Of a DNA stretch of 64,000 nt, positions 17,213 to 24,432 are shown in pieces (position 1 is the first letter of the stretch; the number at the start of each line of letters is the position of its first letter). The position numbers were made by a program, and so were the translations under genes. The stretch comes from Geothrix sp. (lineage in GTDB: Bacteria; Acidobacteriota; Holophagae; Holophagales; Holophagaceae), in NCBI RefSeq assembly GCF_030219325.1, contig NZ_CP126625.1, positions 2,530,857 through 2,594,856 of the forward strand, in the 5' to 3' direction. Under the pieces are notes generated by a model. It was not told the DNA's origin and did not search any database. It worked only from the letters and a program-made list of their open reading frames with translations.

Positions 17213-17236
17213 CCCTAACTTTGTATTGGACGGAGG
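17213..17236 (-). other. attI-like recombination core at the right edge of the array
   Basis: On the minus strand the sequence reads CCAATACAAAGTTAGGG, directly before cassette F. Class 1 attI ends in AAACAAAGTTAGGC, so the ACAAAGTTAGG core is shared. There is no second inverted arm to the right, so this is not an attC. This is a candidate attI left behind after intI was lost. It could also be the fused end of a deleted attC. Confidence 0.4.
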
Positions 17237-17332
17237 ATCTTAGACCCCATCAGTTCCCCTATTCAGGAACATTGCCGGGGCACGGTTTTACGGATCCTAC
17301 CAAGGAATCGATTCATGTACACTTGAAGCCAC

Positions 17333-17416
17333 GGCCCTCTGGCGGAATGGCAGACGCGCTCGACTCAAAATCGAATGCCGAAAGGCGTCCCGGTTCGACC
17401 CCGGGGAGGGCTACCA
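17333..17416 (+). tRNA. tRNA-Leu (anticodon CAA)
   Basis: 84 bases including an encoded CCA. The acceptor GGCCCTC pairs with GAGGGCT (one G-U). It has the class II D arm GCGGAATGGCAGACGC, anticodon loop CTCAAAA, long variable arm TGCCGAAAGGCG and T arm CCCGGTTCGACCCCGGG. The outermost anticodon-stem pair is a C-A mismatch. It sits between the integron remnant and nadE, on the strand opposite to both. Confidence 0.9.
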
Positions 17417-17426
17417 GAACACTCGA

Positions 17427-17455
17427 ATCGATCCCAAACAGGGTCGATTTTTTTT
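17427..17455 (+). terminator. Terminator after tRNA-Leu(CAA)
   Basis: ATCGATCCC-AAACA-GGGTCGAT forms an 8-bp stem with one bulged T and is followed by a run of eight Ts. It is 10 bases after the tRNA end. Confidence 0.75.
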
Positions 17456-17530
17456 GGCCTAAAACCGGTAGCAAGCTGGTATCAAAAATGCCACTTACGC
17501 ATGTAACCTGTTTTATTTCTTCATCCATAA

Positions 17531-17572
17531 AGGATTTTGAGTCCGTCGCGTCTGCCATTTCGCCACACCGGC
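17531..17572 (-). pseudogene. Truncated tRNA-Leu (5' half, anticodon CAA)
   Basis: On the minus strand GCCGGTGTGGCGAAATGGCA and the following bases give acceptor, D arm (AGACGC) and anticodon loop CTCAAAA of a class II leucine tRNA. Similarity stops abruptly after TCC of the anticodon stem, and no variable arm, T arm or 3' acceptor follows. It starts 35 bases after the nadE stop on the same strand. It looks like an original tRNA gene broken by an insertion or deletion, with the intact CAA tRNA nearby as replacement. Confidence 0.7.
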
Positions 17573-17606
17573 CAGAAGGGCCAGGATATCGCGGTGGCGC
17601 GGGTTT

Positions 17607-19316
17607 TCAAAGCGCGGTAAGAGGGATCCTGCGTCCCGCGCCGAAGGCCTTGGGGCTCACCTTGAAGGCGAAGGGCAGCTGGCGCCGCTTGAACTCCGTG
17701 CGGCGGAGGAGGCCGAGGATGCGGGGCAATGCGGCCCTGGCCTGCGCGAGGGCGGCGCCCTCCAACAGCAGCGCCAGATCGTCCACGAGGCCTTCTTCCG
17801 GCCGCTGCGCTTCGAGGGCGGCGCCCAGGATGGCGTCCAGCTGCGCGTAGGGCAGCAGGCTGGCCTCGTCGGTCTGGCCCGGCCTCAGCTCGGCGGTGGG
17901 CGGACGCTCGATGACACCCCTCGGAACGGCCTCGCCCAGGTCCAGGGCCATGGCATAGACGCGCGCCTTGAGGCAGTCGCCCAGGGGGGCGAAGGCGCCG
18001 ATGCCATCGCCATACAGCGTGAAGTAGCCCGTGGCGGCCTCGCTCTTGTTGCCCGTGTTCAGCACCGCCACGCGATCCGTCCCCAGCCACTGGTGGATCT
18101 CGGGCTCGGAGGTCAGGGCCATGAGCAGGCTGCCCCGGCAGCGGCTCTGCAGGTTCTCGTCCGTCAGGCCGAAGGCGCGGCCGGGCAGTGCCTGTCCCAG
18201 CGCTGCGCCGAAACCCGCGAAGGGCGCGTCCGCGTCCAGGCGCAGGAAGCCCATGCCCAGGTGCCGCGCCTGCTGCTCGGCGAGGTCGGCGCTGACGCCG
18301 CTGCTGTAGCGCGTGGGCAGGGCGGCGCCCAGGACGCGCTCGGGTCCGAGGGCCTCCACCGCCAGGGCGGCAGCCACGGCGCTGTCGATGCCCCCCGAGA
18401 GCCCGAGAACCACCGCTTCCAGGCCCTGCTTCGCCAGGTTGTCGCGGATGCCGGTCACCAGGGCGTGGCGCAGCCAGGGGCCTTCATCCACGGCCCGCCA
18501 GGCCTGGCCCGGCGCGGCGGGATCGACCATGAGCGGGCCTTCGTGGAAGGACTCGCAGCCCTGCCAGCGGCCATCCGGCAGGGCCAGACCGGACCCCCCG
18601 TCGAAGAGTAGCCAGCTCTCGGCCCCGACGCGGCTGGCATAGGCGATGGGCACGCCGTGCTTCTCGGCCAGACCCGGCAGCAGGCGACGGCGCTGGGCCT
18701 CCTTCGAGGGGATCGCCCAGGGCGCGGTGCGGCCCGGCGGCAGCCAGCTGCCCAGGGCGCTGGGACTGGCACTGGCATTGAGGATCAGCGTGGCCCCAGC
18801 GGCCACCAGATCGGCGATGGGATCCAGGCCGTAGCCCACGGGCGCATTGCCCAGCTGGGGATCGGCCCAGAGGTCCTCGCAGATGGACAGCCCGATGCGG
18901 TGCCCCTGGAAGGCAACCAGCGGCTGGGCCGAGGCATCCGGCTCGAAGTAGCGGTGCTCGTCGAACACGTCATAGCTGGGCAGCACCCGCTTGCGGGCGC
19001 AGTGGCGCAGGCCGCCGTCCGCGCACCACCAGAGCTCGTTCCAGAGCCGGCCGGAAGGCGCGGGCCGGGCCGTCCCGAACACCAGGGGCACCGTGCCCGA
19101 CAGCGCCGCCAGCCGGAGGGACTCGGCCTCCACGCGCCGCCGCAGGCCCGGCTCCCAGAGCCGGTCCTCCAGCAGGTAGCCGGGGATCGTCAGTTCCGGG
19201 GCCAGCACCAGCTGGGCGCCCGAGGCGATCGCCTCGCCGTAGGCCCGTTCCAGCTTGCGGCCATTGCCCTCGGGATCCCCGAGGCGGGCGTTGAGCTGAA
19301 GCAGCGCGATTCGCAT
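17607..19316 (-). CDS. nadE: Glutamine-dependent NAD+ synthetase
   Basis: A 569-residue two-domain enzyme. The N-terminal nitrilase-type glutaminase domain (about 1-245) has the triad Glu41 (APELTIPGY), Lys109 (ARKRVLPSY) and Cys146 (SICEDLW). The C-terminal synthetase has the PPi loop LGLSGGIDSA and the ATP/deamido-NAD segments GTDRVAVLNTGNKSE and GDCLKARVYA. It makes NAD+ from nicotinic acid adenine dinucleotide, ATP and glutamine. The start codon is nine bases after the stop of a histidine kinase gene, so the two form an operon. Downstream is a broken tRNA-Leu. Confidence 0.96.
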   Translation of the reverse strand: MRIALLQLNARLGDPEGNGRKLERAYGEAIASGAQLVLAPELTIPGYLLEDRLWEPGLRRRVEAESLRLAALSGTVPLVFGTARPAPSGRLWNELWWCADGGLRHCARKRVLPSYDVFDEHRYFEPDASAQPLVAFQGHRIGLSICEDLWADPQLGNAPVGYGLDPIADLVAAGATLILNASASPSALGSWLPPGRTAPWAIPSKEAQRRRLLPGLAEKHGVPIAYASRVGAESWLLFDGGSGLALPDGRWQGCESFHEGPLMVDPAAPGQAWRAVDEGPWLRHALVTGIRDNLAKQGLEAVVLGLSGGIDSAVAAALAVEALGPERVLGAALPTRYSSGVSADLAEQQARHLGMGFLRLDADAPFAGFGAALGQALPGRAFGLTDENLQSRCRGSLLMALTSEPEIHQWLGTDRVAVLNTGNKSEAATGYFTLYGDGIGAFAPLGDCLKARVYAMALDLGEAVPRGVIERPPTAELRPGQTDEASLLPYAQLDAILGAALEAQRPEEGLVDDLALLLEGAALAQARAALPRILGLLRRTEFKRRQLPFAFKVSPKAFGAGRRIPLTAL

Positions 19317-19325
19317 CCCACCAAC

Positions 19326-20462
19326 TTACCAGCGGATCTCTGCGCAGGTGCCGCCCTCGGGCCGGGGCGAAAGCCGGAGGTCCGCCCCCTGGGCATTGAG
19401 CCACTTCAGCGCCAGGGGCAGCCCCAGGCCCGTGCCATCGGGCCGGCCGCTCTCGAAGGGCCGCAGCATGCGGATGGCCGTGTCCTCCGACAACCCGGGC
19501 CCCTCGTCCAGCACCTCCAGGCGTCCCTCGGCGATCCTCACCAGGATGCGCCCCCCGAGGGGCGTGGCCTGGCAGGCATTCTCCAGGAGGTTCACCAGGG
19601 CCTGGTGCAGCAGCACCGGATCCCCGCGGACGGCCCCCCGCCCTTCGCACAGCAGGCTGCGCCCCTGGCTCACGGGACGGCGCTTCAGCTCCGTCAGGGC
19701 CTGGGCCACCACGTCCTCGAGCCTCAGGTCCTCGGCGATGGGGTCCAGCGGCTTGGCCCACTGGAGGAACCGCTGGACCAGGCGCTCAAGCCCCTCGGTC
19801 TCCTCCAGCACCGCGTGGGCGGCCTCCCCGTGGCCCACCCGCTTCAGGAGCTGGCCCTGCCCCTTGAGCACCGCCAGGCCGTTCTTCAGCTGGTGGGCCA
19901 CGCCCGCCGTCATCTCGCCGAGCTCGGCGAACCGCTCCCGCAGCTGATGCCGGCGCTCCTCCAGCTCGGCCTCGGTGACATCCTCGAACTGCACCAGGGC
20001 GCCGATCCGGTCCGGCGCCTCGATGCGCTGGACGCGCCAGCGGCGTCCCCCGGCCTCCAGGCGCCGGGCCGGGCCGGGCTCGCCTTCCAGCGCCTCCCGC
20101 AACCAGGCGAAGGGCTCCAGCACGAAGGCCGCCTCCAGGCCCACCACCCCCGGCGTGACGCCCAGGAGCTCGCGGCCCTGGCGATTCAGGGCCGCCAGAC
20201 GATGCCGCTGGTCCACCCAGAGCAGGCCCATGGGCAGGGCATCCAGCAGGCGTTCATGGACCGTGCGCAGCTCCCCCAGGGTGGCCGCCAGCTCGCCGCG
20301 CTCCTTCAGGCTGCCGGACACCGCCGACAACAGCAGCGACTCGGGATCGGCGGCCGTCCGGCGGCGCAGGCGGGCCCAGCGCACCAGGACCACCAGCATC
20401 CCCCCCAGCACCGTGGCAAGGGGGAGGGCCAGGACGAGCCAGGCGACAAGGTGTGGACGCAT
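19326..20462 (-). CDS. PAS-containing sensor histidine kinase
   Basis: A 378-residue kinase with one N-terminal membrane helix (about 8-29), a PAS domain (about 68-165) and HisKA with the phosphorylatable His190 in TAGVAHQLKNGLAVLKG. The HATPase domain has N box LVNLLENACQA, G1 DEGPGLS and G2 GTGLGLPLALK. With no periplasmic domain it probably senses an internal signal through PAS. No response regulator is adjacent; it is NtrB-like in layout. It is divergent from ppsR, whose longer possible start would overlap it, and heads a two-gene operon with nadE. Confidence 0.9.
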   Translation of the reverse strand: MRPHLVAWLVLALPLATVLGGMLVVLVRWARLRRRTAADPESLLLSAVSGSLKERGELAATLGELRTVHERLLDALPMGLLWVDQRHRLAALNRQGRELLGVTPGVVGLEAAFVLEPFAWLREALEGEPGPARRLEAGGRRWRVQRIEAPDRIGALVQFEDVTEAELEERRHQLRERFAELGEMTAGVAHQLKNGLAVLKGQGQLLKRVGHGEAAHAVLEETEGLERLVQRFLQWAKPLDPIAEDLRLEDVVAQALTELKRRPVSQGRSLLCEGRGAVRGDPVLLHQALVNLLENACQATPLGGRILVRIAEGRLEVLDEGPGLSEDTAIRMLRPFESGRPDGTGLGLPLALKWLNAQGADLRLSPRPEGGTCAEIRW

Positions 20463-20485
20463 CCCAACAGGTTAATCTGGATCCC

Positions 20486-21313
20486 ATGGACAGACAGCCG
20501 ATCTACATCGTCTCCGGGGGCTCCGGCGAGACCGCCCACCGCATGGTGCAGGCGGCCCTCACCCAGTTCGCCAAGGGGGAGAGCTCGGCCCTGGTGCGCC
20601 GCTTCCAGAACGTCCGCTCCCAGGAGGACCTGGATCGGGTGCTGCAGCTGGCCGCGGACAAGCGCGCCGTCATCATCCACACCACCGTGTCCCGGGAGAT
20701 GCGGGACTACCTCGACAAGCGCTGCGCCGAGCTGCGCCTCACCCAGGTGGACCTCTTCGGCAACCTGCTCGACACCCTGGCGCTCTACCTGCGGGAGCGG
20801 CCCGAGGAGCGGCCCGGCAGCTTCCACGCCGTGGGCGACAAGTACTTCCGCCGCATCGAGGCCATCGAGTTCGCCCTGAAGTTCGACGACGGCATCGACA
20901 TGGGGGGCCTGGTGGATGCCGACATCGTGCTGGTGGGCATCAGCCGCACCAGCAAGACGCCGCTGTCCATGTATCTCGCCATGGAGGGCTTCAAGGTCAT
21001 GAACGTGCCCCTGGTGCCGGGCGTGCCCCTGCCCCCCGAGCTGGCGGGCATCCCCCAGGGCCGCATCGTGGGCCTCACCATCCAGGCCGACCGGCTCCAG
21101 GAGATCCGCGCCTACCGCCTGAAGCGCCTGGGCGCCACGGGCAGCGCGGACAGCTACAGCGACATGGGCCGCATCCTGGATGAGCTCGCCTATGCCGACG
21201 ATGTCTTCAAGCTGCACCGCCGCTGGCCCGTGCTGGACGTCACCGGTCGCAGCATCGAGGAGACCGCGGGCCTGGTGCTGGACCGCGTCTTCGGCAAGGA
21301 GCGGGCGGTTTAA
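20486..21313 (+). CDS. ppsR: PEP synthase / PPDK regulatory kinase-pyrophosphorylase (DUF299)
   Basis: A 275-residue bifunctional regulator that inactivates PEP synthase or pyruvate phosphate dikinase by ADP-dependent threonine phosphorylation and reverses this by Pi-dependent removal. The family's IYIVSGGSGETA start, the P-loop GISRTSKTPLS at about 150-160 and the terminal SIEETA segment are all present. The start is ATG at 20486; a GTG at 20453 would overlap the divergent histidine kinase start. The target enzyme gene is not in the window. Confidence 0.93.
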   Translation: MDRQPIYIVSGGSGETAHRMVQAALTQFAKGESSALVRRFQNVRSQEDLDRVLQLAADKRAVIIHTTVSREMRDYLDKRCAELRLTQVDLFGNLLDTLALYLRERPEERPGSFHAVGDKYFRRIEAIEFALKFDDGIDMGGLVDADIVLVGISRTSKTPLSMYLAMEGFKVMNVPLVPGVPLPPELAGIPQGRIVGLTIQADRLQEIRAYRLKRLGATGSADSYSDMGRILDELAYADDVFKLHRRWPVLDVTGRSIEETAGLVLDRVFGKERAV

Positions 21314-21340
21314 CCCAGCCGCCGGTCGCGGCTCCTGCGC

Positions 21341-21946
21341 TCAGCGCATGCCTTTCGGCAGCCCACGGCGTGTGGGTGTGCGGGAGAACTCCGGCATGCG
21401 CCTTGAATGGCTGGGGGGATAGACTCCGGGCTGGAAGCCATAACGGAAGAGCAGCTCACCATCAGGGAGATCTTTCAGGCGCTCGGGATCCGCAGCCATC
21501 AGCTCCGTCCTGACCTTGGCCTGAAGGGCGAAGGCACCCTGCCGGGTTTCATGGGTGAAGCGAAGTTTCTGCTTATCGCCTGTCTCCCGCCAACGCCCAT
21601 TGGTGGCCGTTTCGAGCGCCAGGTAGATGGCACTGGCAATCCAAGGTTCGATCGCATCCCCACAGCGGATCCAAGGCAGGGTGGTGACACGGATGTCGAT
21701 CTCGTAGATGTCTCCGGGAGCCCCCACGAGCAGGCTGCCATAGTCCGGATCCAGGCCTGGAACCAGCCTGTAGCGGGCCTTCCGATCCGCCCCTGGCAAT
21801 TGGCTGACCACCTGCTGAAGGCTGGGGGAGTGGGCCAGGGCCCACTGGTACGCCCCGAGGATCATCGGATCTGAGCCCGGAAGCAGGGGCAGGTCCGGAG
21901 TGAGCTGGACAACCTGGGTGGGCGGAGGCGGGGTGGGCCACGGCAT
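21341..21946 (-). CDS. Hypothetical protein
   Basis: A 201-residue soluble protein with no signal peptide and no recognised family. The N terminus is proline-rich (MPWPTPPPPTQ) and the C terminus is strongly basic (HSRRMPEFSRTPTRRGLPKG). The middle (YRLVPGLDPDYGSLLVGAPGDIYEIDIRVTTLPW) looks like beta structure. It lies nine bases after the PPK2 stop on the same strand, so it may be co-transcribed, and is convergent with ppsR. Function unknown. Confidence 0.6.
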   Translation of the reverse strand: MPWPTPPPPTQVVQLTPDLPLLPGSDPMILGAYQWALAHSPSLQQVVSQLPGADRKARYRLVPGLDPDYGSLLVGAPGDIYEIDIRVTTLPWIRCGDAIEPWIASAIYLALETATNGRWRETGDKQKLRFTHETRQGAFALQAKVRTELMAADPERLKDLPDGELLFRYGFQPGVYPPSHSRRMPEFSRTPTRRGLPKGMR

Positions 21947-21955
21947 GGGGGAATC

Positions 21956-23428
21956 CTACAGCTCCTCCTCCAGGCGCTGCACCAGCGTCCGCAGGATCCT
22001 GATCCGCCCGTAGTACTTGTTCTCGCTCTCCACGAGGGTCCAGGGGGCGATCTCGGTGCTGGTGCGGTCGAGCATGTCGCAGATGGCGCTTTCGTAGGCG
22101 GGCCACTTCTCCCGGTTGCGCCAGTCCTCCTCGGTGATCTTGAAGCGCTTGAAGGGCGTGGCCTGGCGCTCCTCGAAGCGGCGCAGCTGCTCCTCCTGGC
22201 TGATGGACAGCCAGAACTTCAGCAGGATGCTGCGACTCCTCACGATCTGGTCCTCGAAGTCGTTGATCTCGCTGTAGGCCCGCTGCCAGTCCGCCTCGGA
22301 GCAGAACCCCTCGACCCGCTCCACCAGCACGCGGCCGTACCAGCTGCGATCGAAGAACATGACGCGGCCGCGCCGCGGGAGGTTGCGCCAGAAGCGCCAG
22401 AGGTAGGGCTGGGCCCGCTCCTCCTCGGTGGGGGCCGCCACGGGCTGGATGCGATAGGTGCGGGCGTCGAGGGCCTGGGTGATGCGGCGGATGCTGCCGC
22501 CCTTCCCGGCCGCATCCACGCCTTCGAAGACCATCACGACCGAGTGCTTCCCGAAGTTGCGGTGGCGCGTGAGCAGATTCAGCTTCCCCTGGAGGGTGAG
22601 CAGCTCCTCCTCGTAGTCCTTCTTGTCCATGCGCTTCGTGAGGTCCAGGGCCTTGAGGATGTTCACGCCATCCAGGTCGATGGCCGGCTTGGGCGGGGCC
22701 GCGGCGGGCCTGGGGGCGGGGTTGTCCAGCCGGGCGCGGAGCCGCTCCAGCAGGAGCTTCCCCACGGTGAGCTTCTGATAGCGGGGGTCCGTGGCCTCCA
22801 CCACGATCCAGGGGGAGTCCGCCGTGCTGGTGGAGCGCAGCGCCCGCTCCGCCACCTGGCGGAAGGTGTCGTACATCTCGAAGTGCTTCCAGTCCCGGGG
22901 CGTCACCCGCCAGCGGGTCTTGGGATCCTTCTCCAGGCTCTTCAGCCGCTTCTTCTGCGTGTCCTTGCCCAGGTGCATCCAGAACTTCAGCACAAGGGCG
23001 CCCTCGTGGATGAGCATCTGCTCGAAGCGCGCCACCCGGGCCATGTCCTGGTCCAGGTCCGAGGTCTTGATGCGGCCATGGGCCCGCTCGAGGATGGGCC
23101 ACGTGTACCAGGAGCCGTCGAAGATGCCGATCTTCCCCTTGGGCGGCAGCATGCGCCAGTAGCGCCACATGTGGGGCCGCTCCCGCTCCTCGTCCGAGGG
23201 CTCGTCCAGGCCGTGGGTCTGGATGTGGCGGGGGTCCATCCACTCGTTCAGGGTGTTGACCGTCTCGCTCTTGCCCGAGCCGTCCACGCCCGCCACCAGG
23301 ATGACCACGGGGAATTTCGCGGCGGCCAGATCGTACTGGGCGTCCAGGAGGGCCTCGCGGAGCGCCGGGACCTCCTTCTCCCAGACCTCCTTGGCGACCT
23401 TGTGGCCGAGTTCCGCGGATTCGAACAT
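21956..23428 (-). CDS. Two-domain polyphosphate kinase 2 (polyphosphate:AMP phosphotransferase type)
   Basis: A 490-residue protein with two tandem PPK2 domains (about 20-245 and 275-490). Each has a Walker A (GVDGSGKSE at 47-55 and GVDAAGKGG at about 300), and each has the family's WYTWPILER/WYGRVLVERV and Walker B-like motifs (FDGSWY, FFDRSWY). In characterised two-domain members (PAP, class II) the enzyme makes ADP from AMP using polyphosphate. The start at 23428 has GGAGGACCC directly upstream. It is divergent from a membrane protein gene, with 77 bp between starts. It could supply ADP during energy stress. Confidence 0.92.
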   Translation of the reverse strand: MFESAELGHKVAKEVWEKEVPALREALLDAQYDLAAAKFPVVILVAGVDGSGKSETVNTLNEWMDPRHIQTHGLDEPSDEERERPHMWRYWRMLPPKGKIGIFDGSWYTWPILERAHGRIKTSDLDQDMARVARFEQMLIHEGALVLKFWMHLGKDTQKKRLKSLEKDPKTRWRVTPRDWKHFEMYDTFRQVAERALRSTSTADSPWIVVEATDPRYQKLTVGKLLLERLRARLDNPAPRPAAAPPKPAIDLDGVNILKALDLTKRMDKKDYEEELLTLQGKLNLLTRHRNFGKHSVVMVFEGVDAAGKGGSIRRITQALDARTYRIQPVAAPTEEERAQPYLWRFWRNLPRRGRVMFFDRSWYGRVLVERVEGFCSEADWQRAYSEINDFEDQIVRSRSILLKFWLSISQEEQLRRFEERQATPFKRFKITEEDWRNREKWPAYESAICDMLDRTSTEIAPWTLVESENKYYGRIRILRTLVQRLEEEL

Positions 23429-23505
23429 GGGTCCTCCGGGATGGATGTGCCGCTTTTTCGGCGGGAAAGCCACGATAGCTGATTTCCGCGTCCAGCCTCC
23501 GTGGA

Positions 23506-24432
23506 ATGATGGGACCCATGGTTTCCGTCACCGATCCCATCCAGCCCGCCATCGCCCACGCGAAGCGCATCCTCTTCCAGCCCTTCAGCGCCCGGAAGTG
23601 GTTCGTGCTGGGGTTCTCCGCCTTCCTGGCCCACCTGGGCGGCGGCGGCGGCTCCTTCAACTACAACGGCAATCCCTTCGACCACTCCTCTCCCGGCGCC
23701 CAGCCGGACTTCAGCCCCGTCACCAGCTGGATCTCCGAGCACCTGCCCCTGGTCATCGCCCTCGCCGTGGTGTTCTTCGTCCTCATGCTCGCCCTGGCCG
23801 TGCTGTTCCAGTGGCTCAGCAGCCGCGGCCAGCTCATGTTCCTGGATGGCGTGGTCCGGGACCGGGCCGAGATCGTGGAGCCCTGGAACCGCCTGCGGCA
23901 CCTGGGCGATGACCTCTTCCGGTTCCGCCTGATGCTCCTGCTCGCGACCCTGGCCCTGTTCATCGTCTGCGGGGGCCTGGGGGCCCTCATCGCCCTGCCC
24001 GACATCCATGCCCGCACCTTCGGGGGCGCCGCCCTGGCCGGCGTGCTGGTGGGCTGCGGGCTCCTGATCCTCGGGGTCCTCGTCCTCAGCCTCGTCGGCG
24101 CGCTGCTCCACGACTTCGTGGTGCCCATCATGTACCACCGTGACCTGCGCGTGCCCGCCGCCTGGCAGGTGCTGCGCCGGGAGCTGCTGCCCGGCCATGG
24201 CTGGCACTTCGTGGGGTACTACCTGATGGGCTTCCTGCTGGGCATCGGCGCGGCCATTCTCATGCTGCTCGCCTGCTGTCTCACCTGCTGCGTCGCCATG
24301 CTCCCCTACATCAGCTCCGTGGTCTTCCTGCCCCTCTTCGTCTTCTTCCGCTGCTACTCCCTGGAGTTCCTGGCGCAGTTCGGGGACGAGTGGCGGATCA
24401 TCCAGGTGCCGGAACCCGTCGTCGAGCCCTAG
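23506..24432 (+). CDS. Polytopic membrane protein, unknown function
   Basis: A 308-residue protein with about five or six membrane helices (about 80-105, 148-170, 178-208, 240-270, 275-295). The N-terminal segment ARKWFVLGFSAFLAHLGGGGG and the general layout resemble the membrane domain of glycerophosphodiesterase-like/DUF7544 proteins, a weak match by eye. A Cys-rich helix (LLACCLTCCVAML) is unusual. The start may be 23506 or 23518; neither has a clear ribosome site. The stop overlaps the convergent flavoprotein gene by four bases. Confidence 0.7.
   Translation: MMGPMVSVTDPIQPAIAHAKRILFQPFSARKWFVLGFSAFLAHLGGGGGSFNYNGNPFDHSSPGAQPDFSPVTSWISEHLPLVIALAVVFFVLMLALAVLFQWLSSRGQLMFLDGVVRDRAEIVEPWNRLRHLGDDLFRFRLMLLLATLALFIVCGGLGALIALPDIHARTFGGAALAGVLVGCGLLILGVLVLSLVGALLHDFVVPIMYHRDLRVPAAWQVLRRELLPGHGWHFVGYYLMGFLLGIGAAILMLLACCLTCCVAMLPYISSVVFLPLFVFFRCYSLEFLAQFGDEWRIIQVPEPVVEP

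Larger units (their letters stand above)
13967..17219 (-). mobile_element. Integron gene-cassette array without integrase (CALIN-like)
   Basis: Six minus-strand ORFs are each followed by an attC-like inverted repeat, all in one orientation, in a block of visibly lower GC than its flanks. Five repeats are nearly complete (14545-14668, 15186-15309, 15704-15827, 16069-16165, 16547-16670) and a sixth is a half site (13967-14000). Each has a GCCTAAC/GTTAGGC-like outer pair, purine-rich 5-base spacers and complementary inner arms (CCGCCTG/CAGGCGG). ORFs start 5-25 bases after the GTTAGG end and several stop inside GCCTAAC, as integron cassettes do. No tyrosine-recombinase gene of IntI type is in the window. 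Cassette identity is strong from sequence; mobility is inference. Confidence 0.85.

Noticed and set aside
17313-17558. 81-residue minus-strand ORF across the tRNA-Leu
   Set aside because: It translates the antisense of the intact tRNA and part of the tRNA fragment; no gene-like features.
18657-20879. 740-residue plus-strand ORF
   Set aside because: Antisense shadow of nadE and the histidine kinase; low-complexity composition typical of GC-rich opposite strands.
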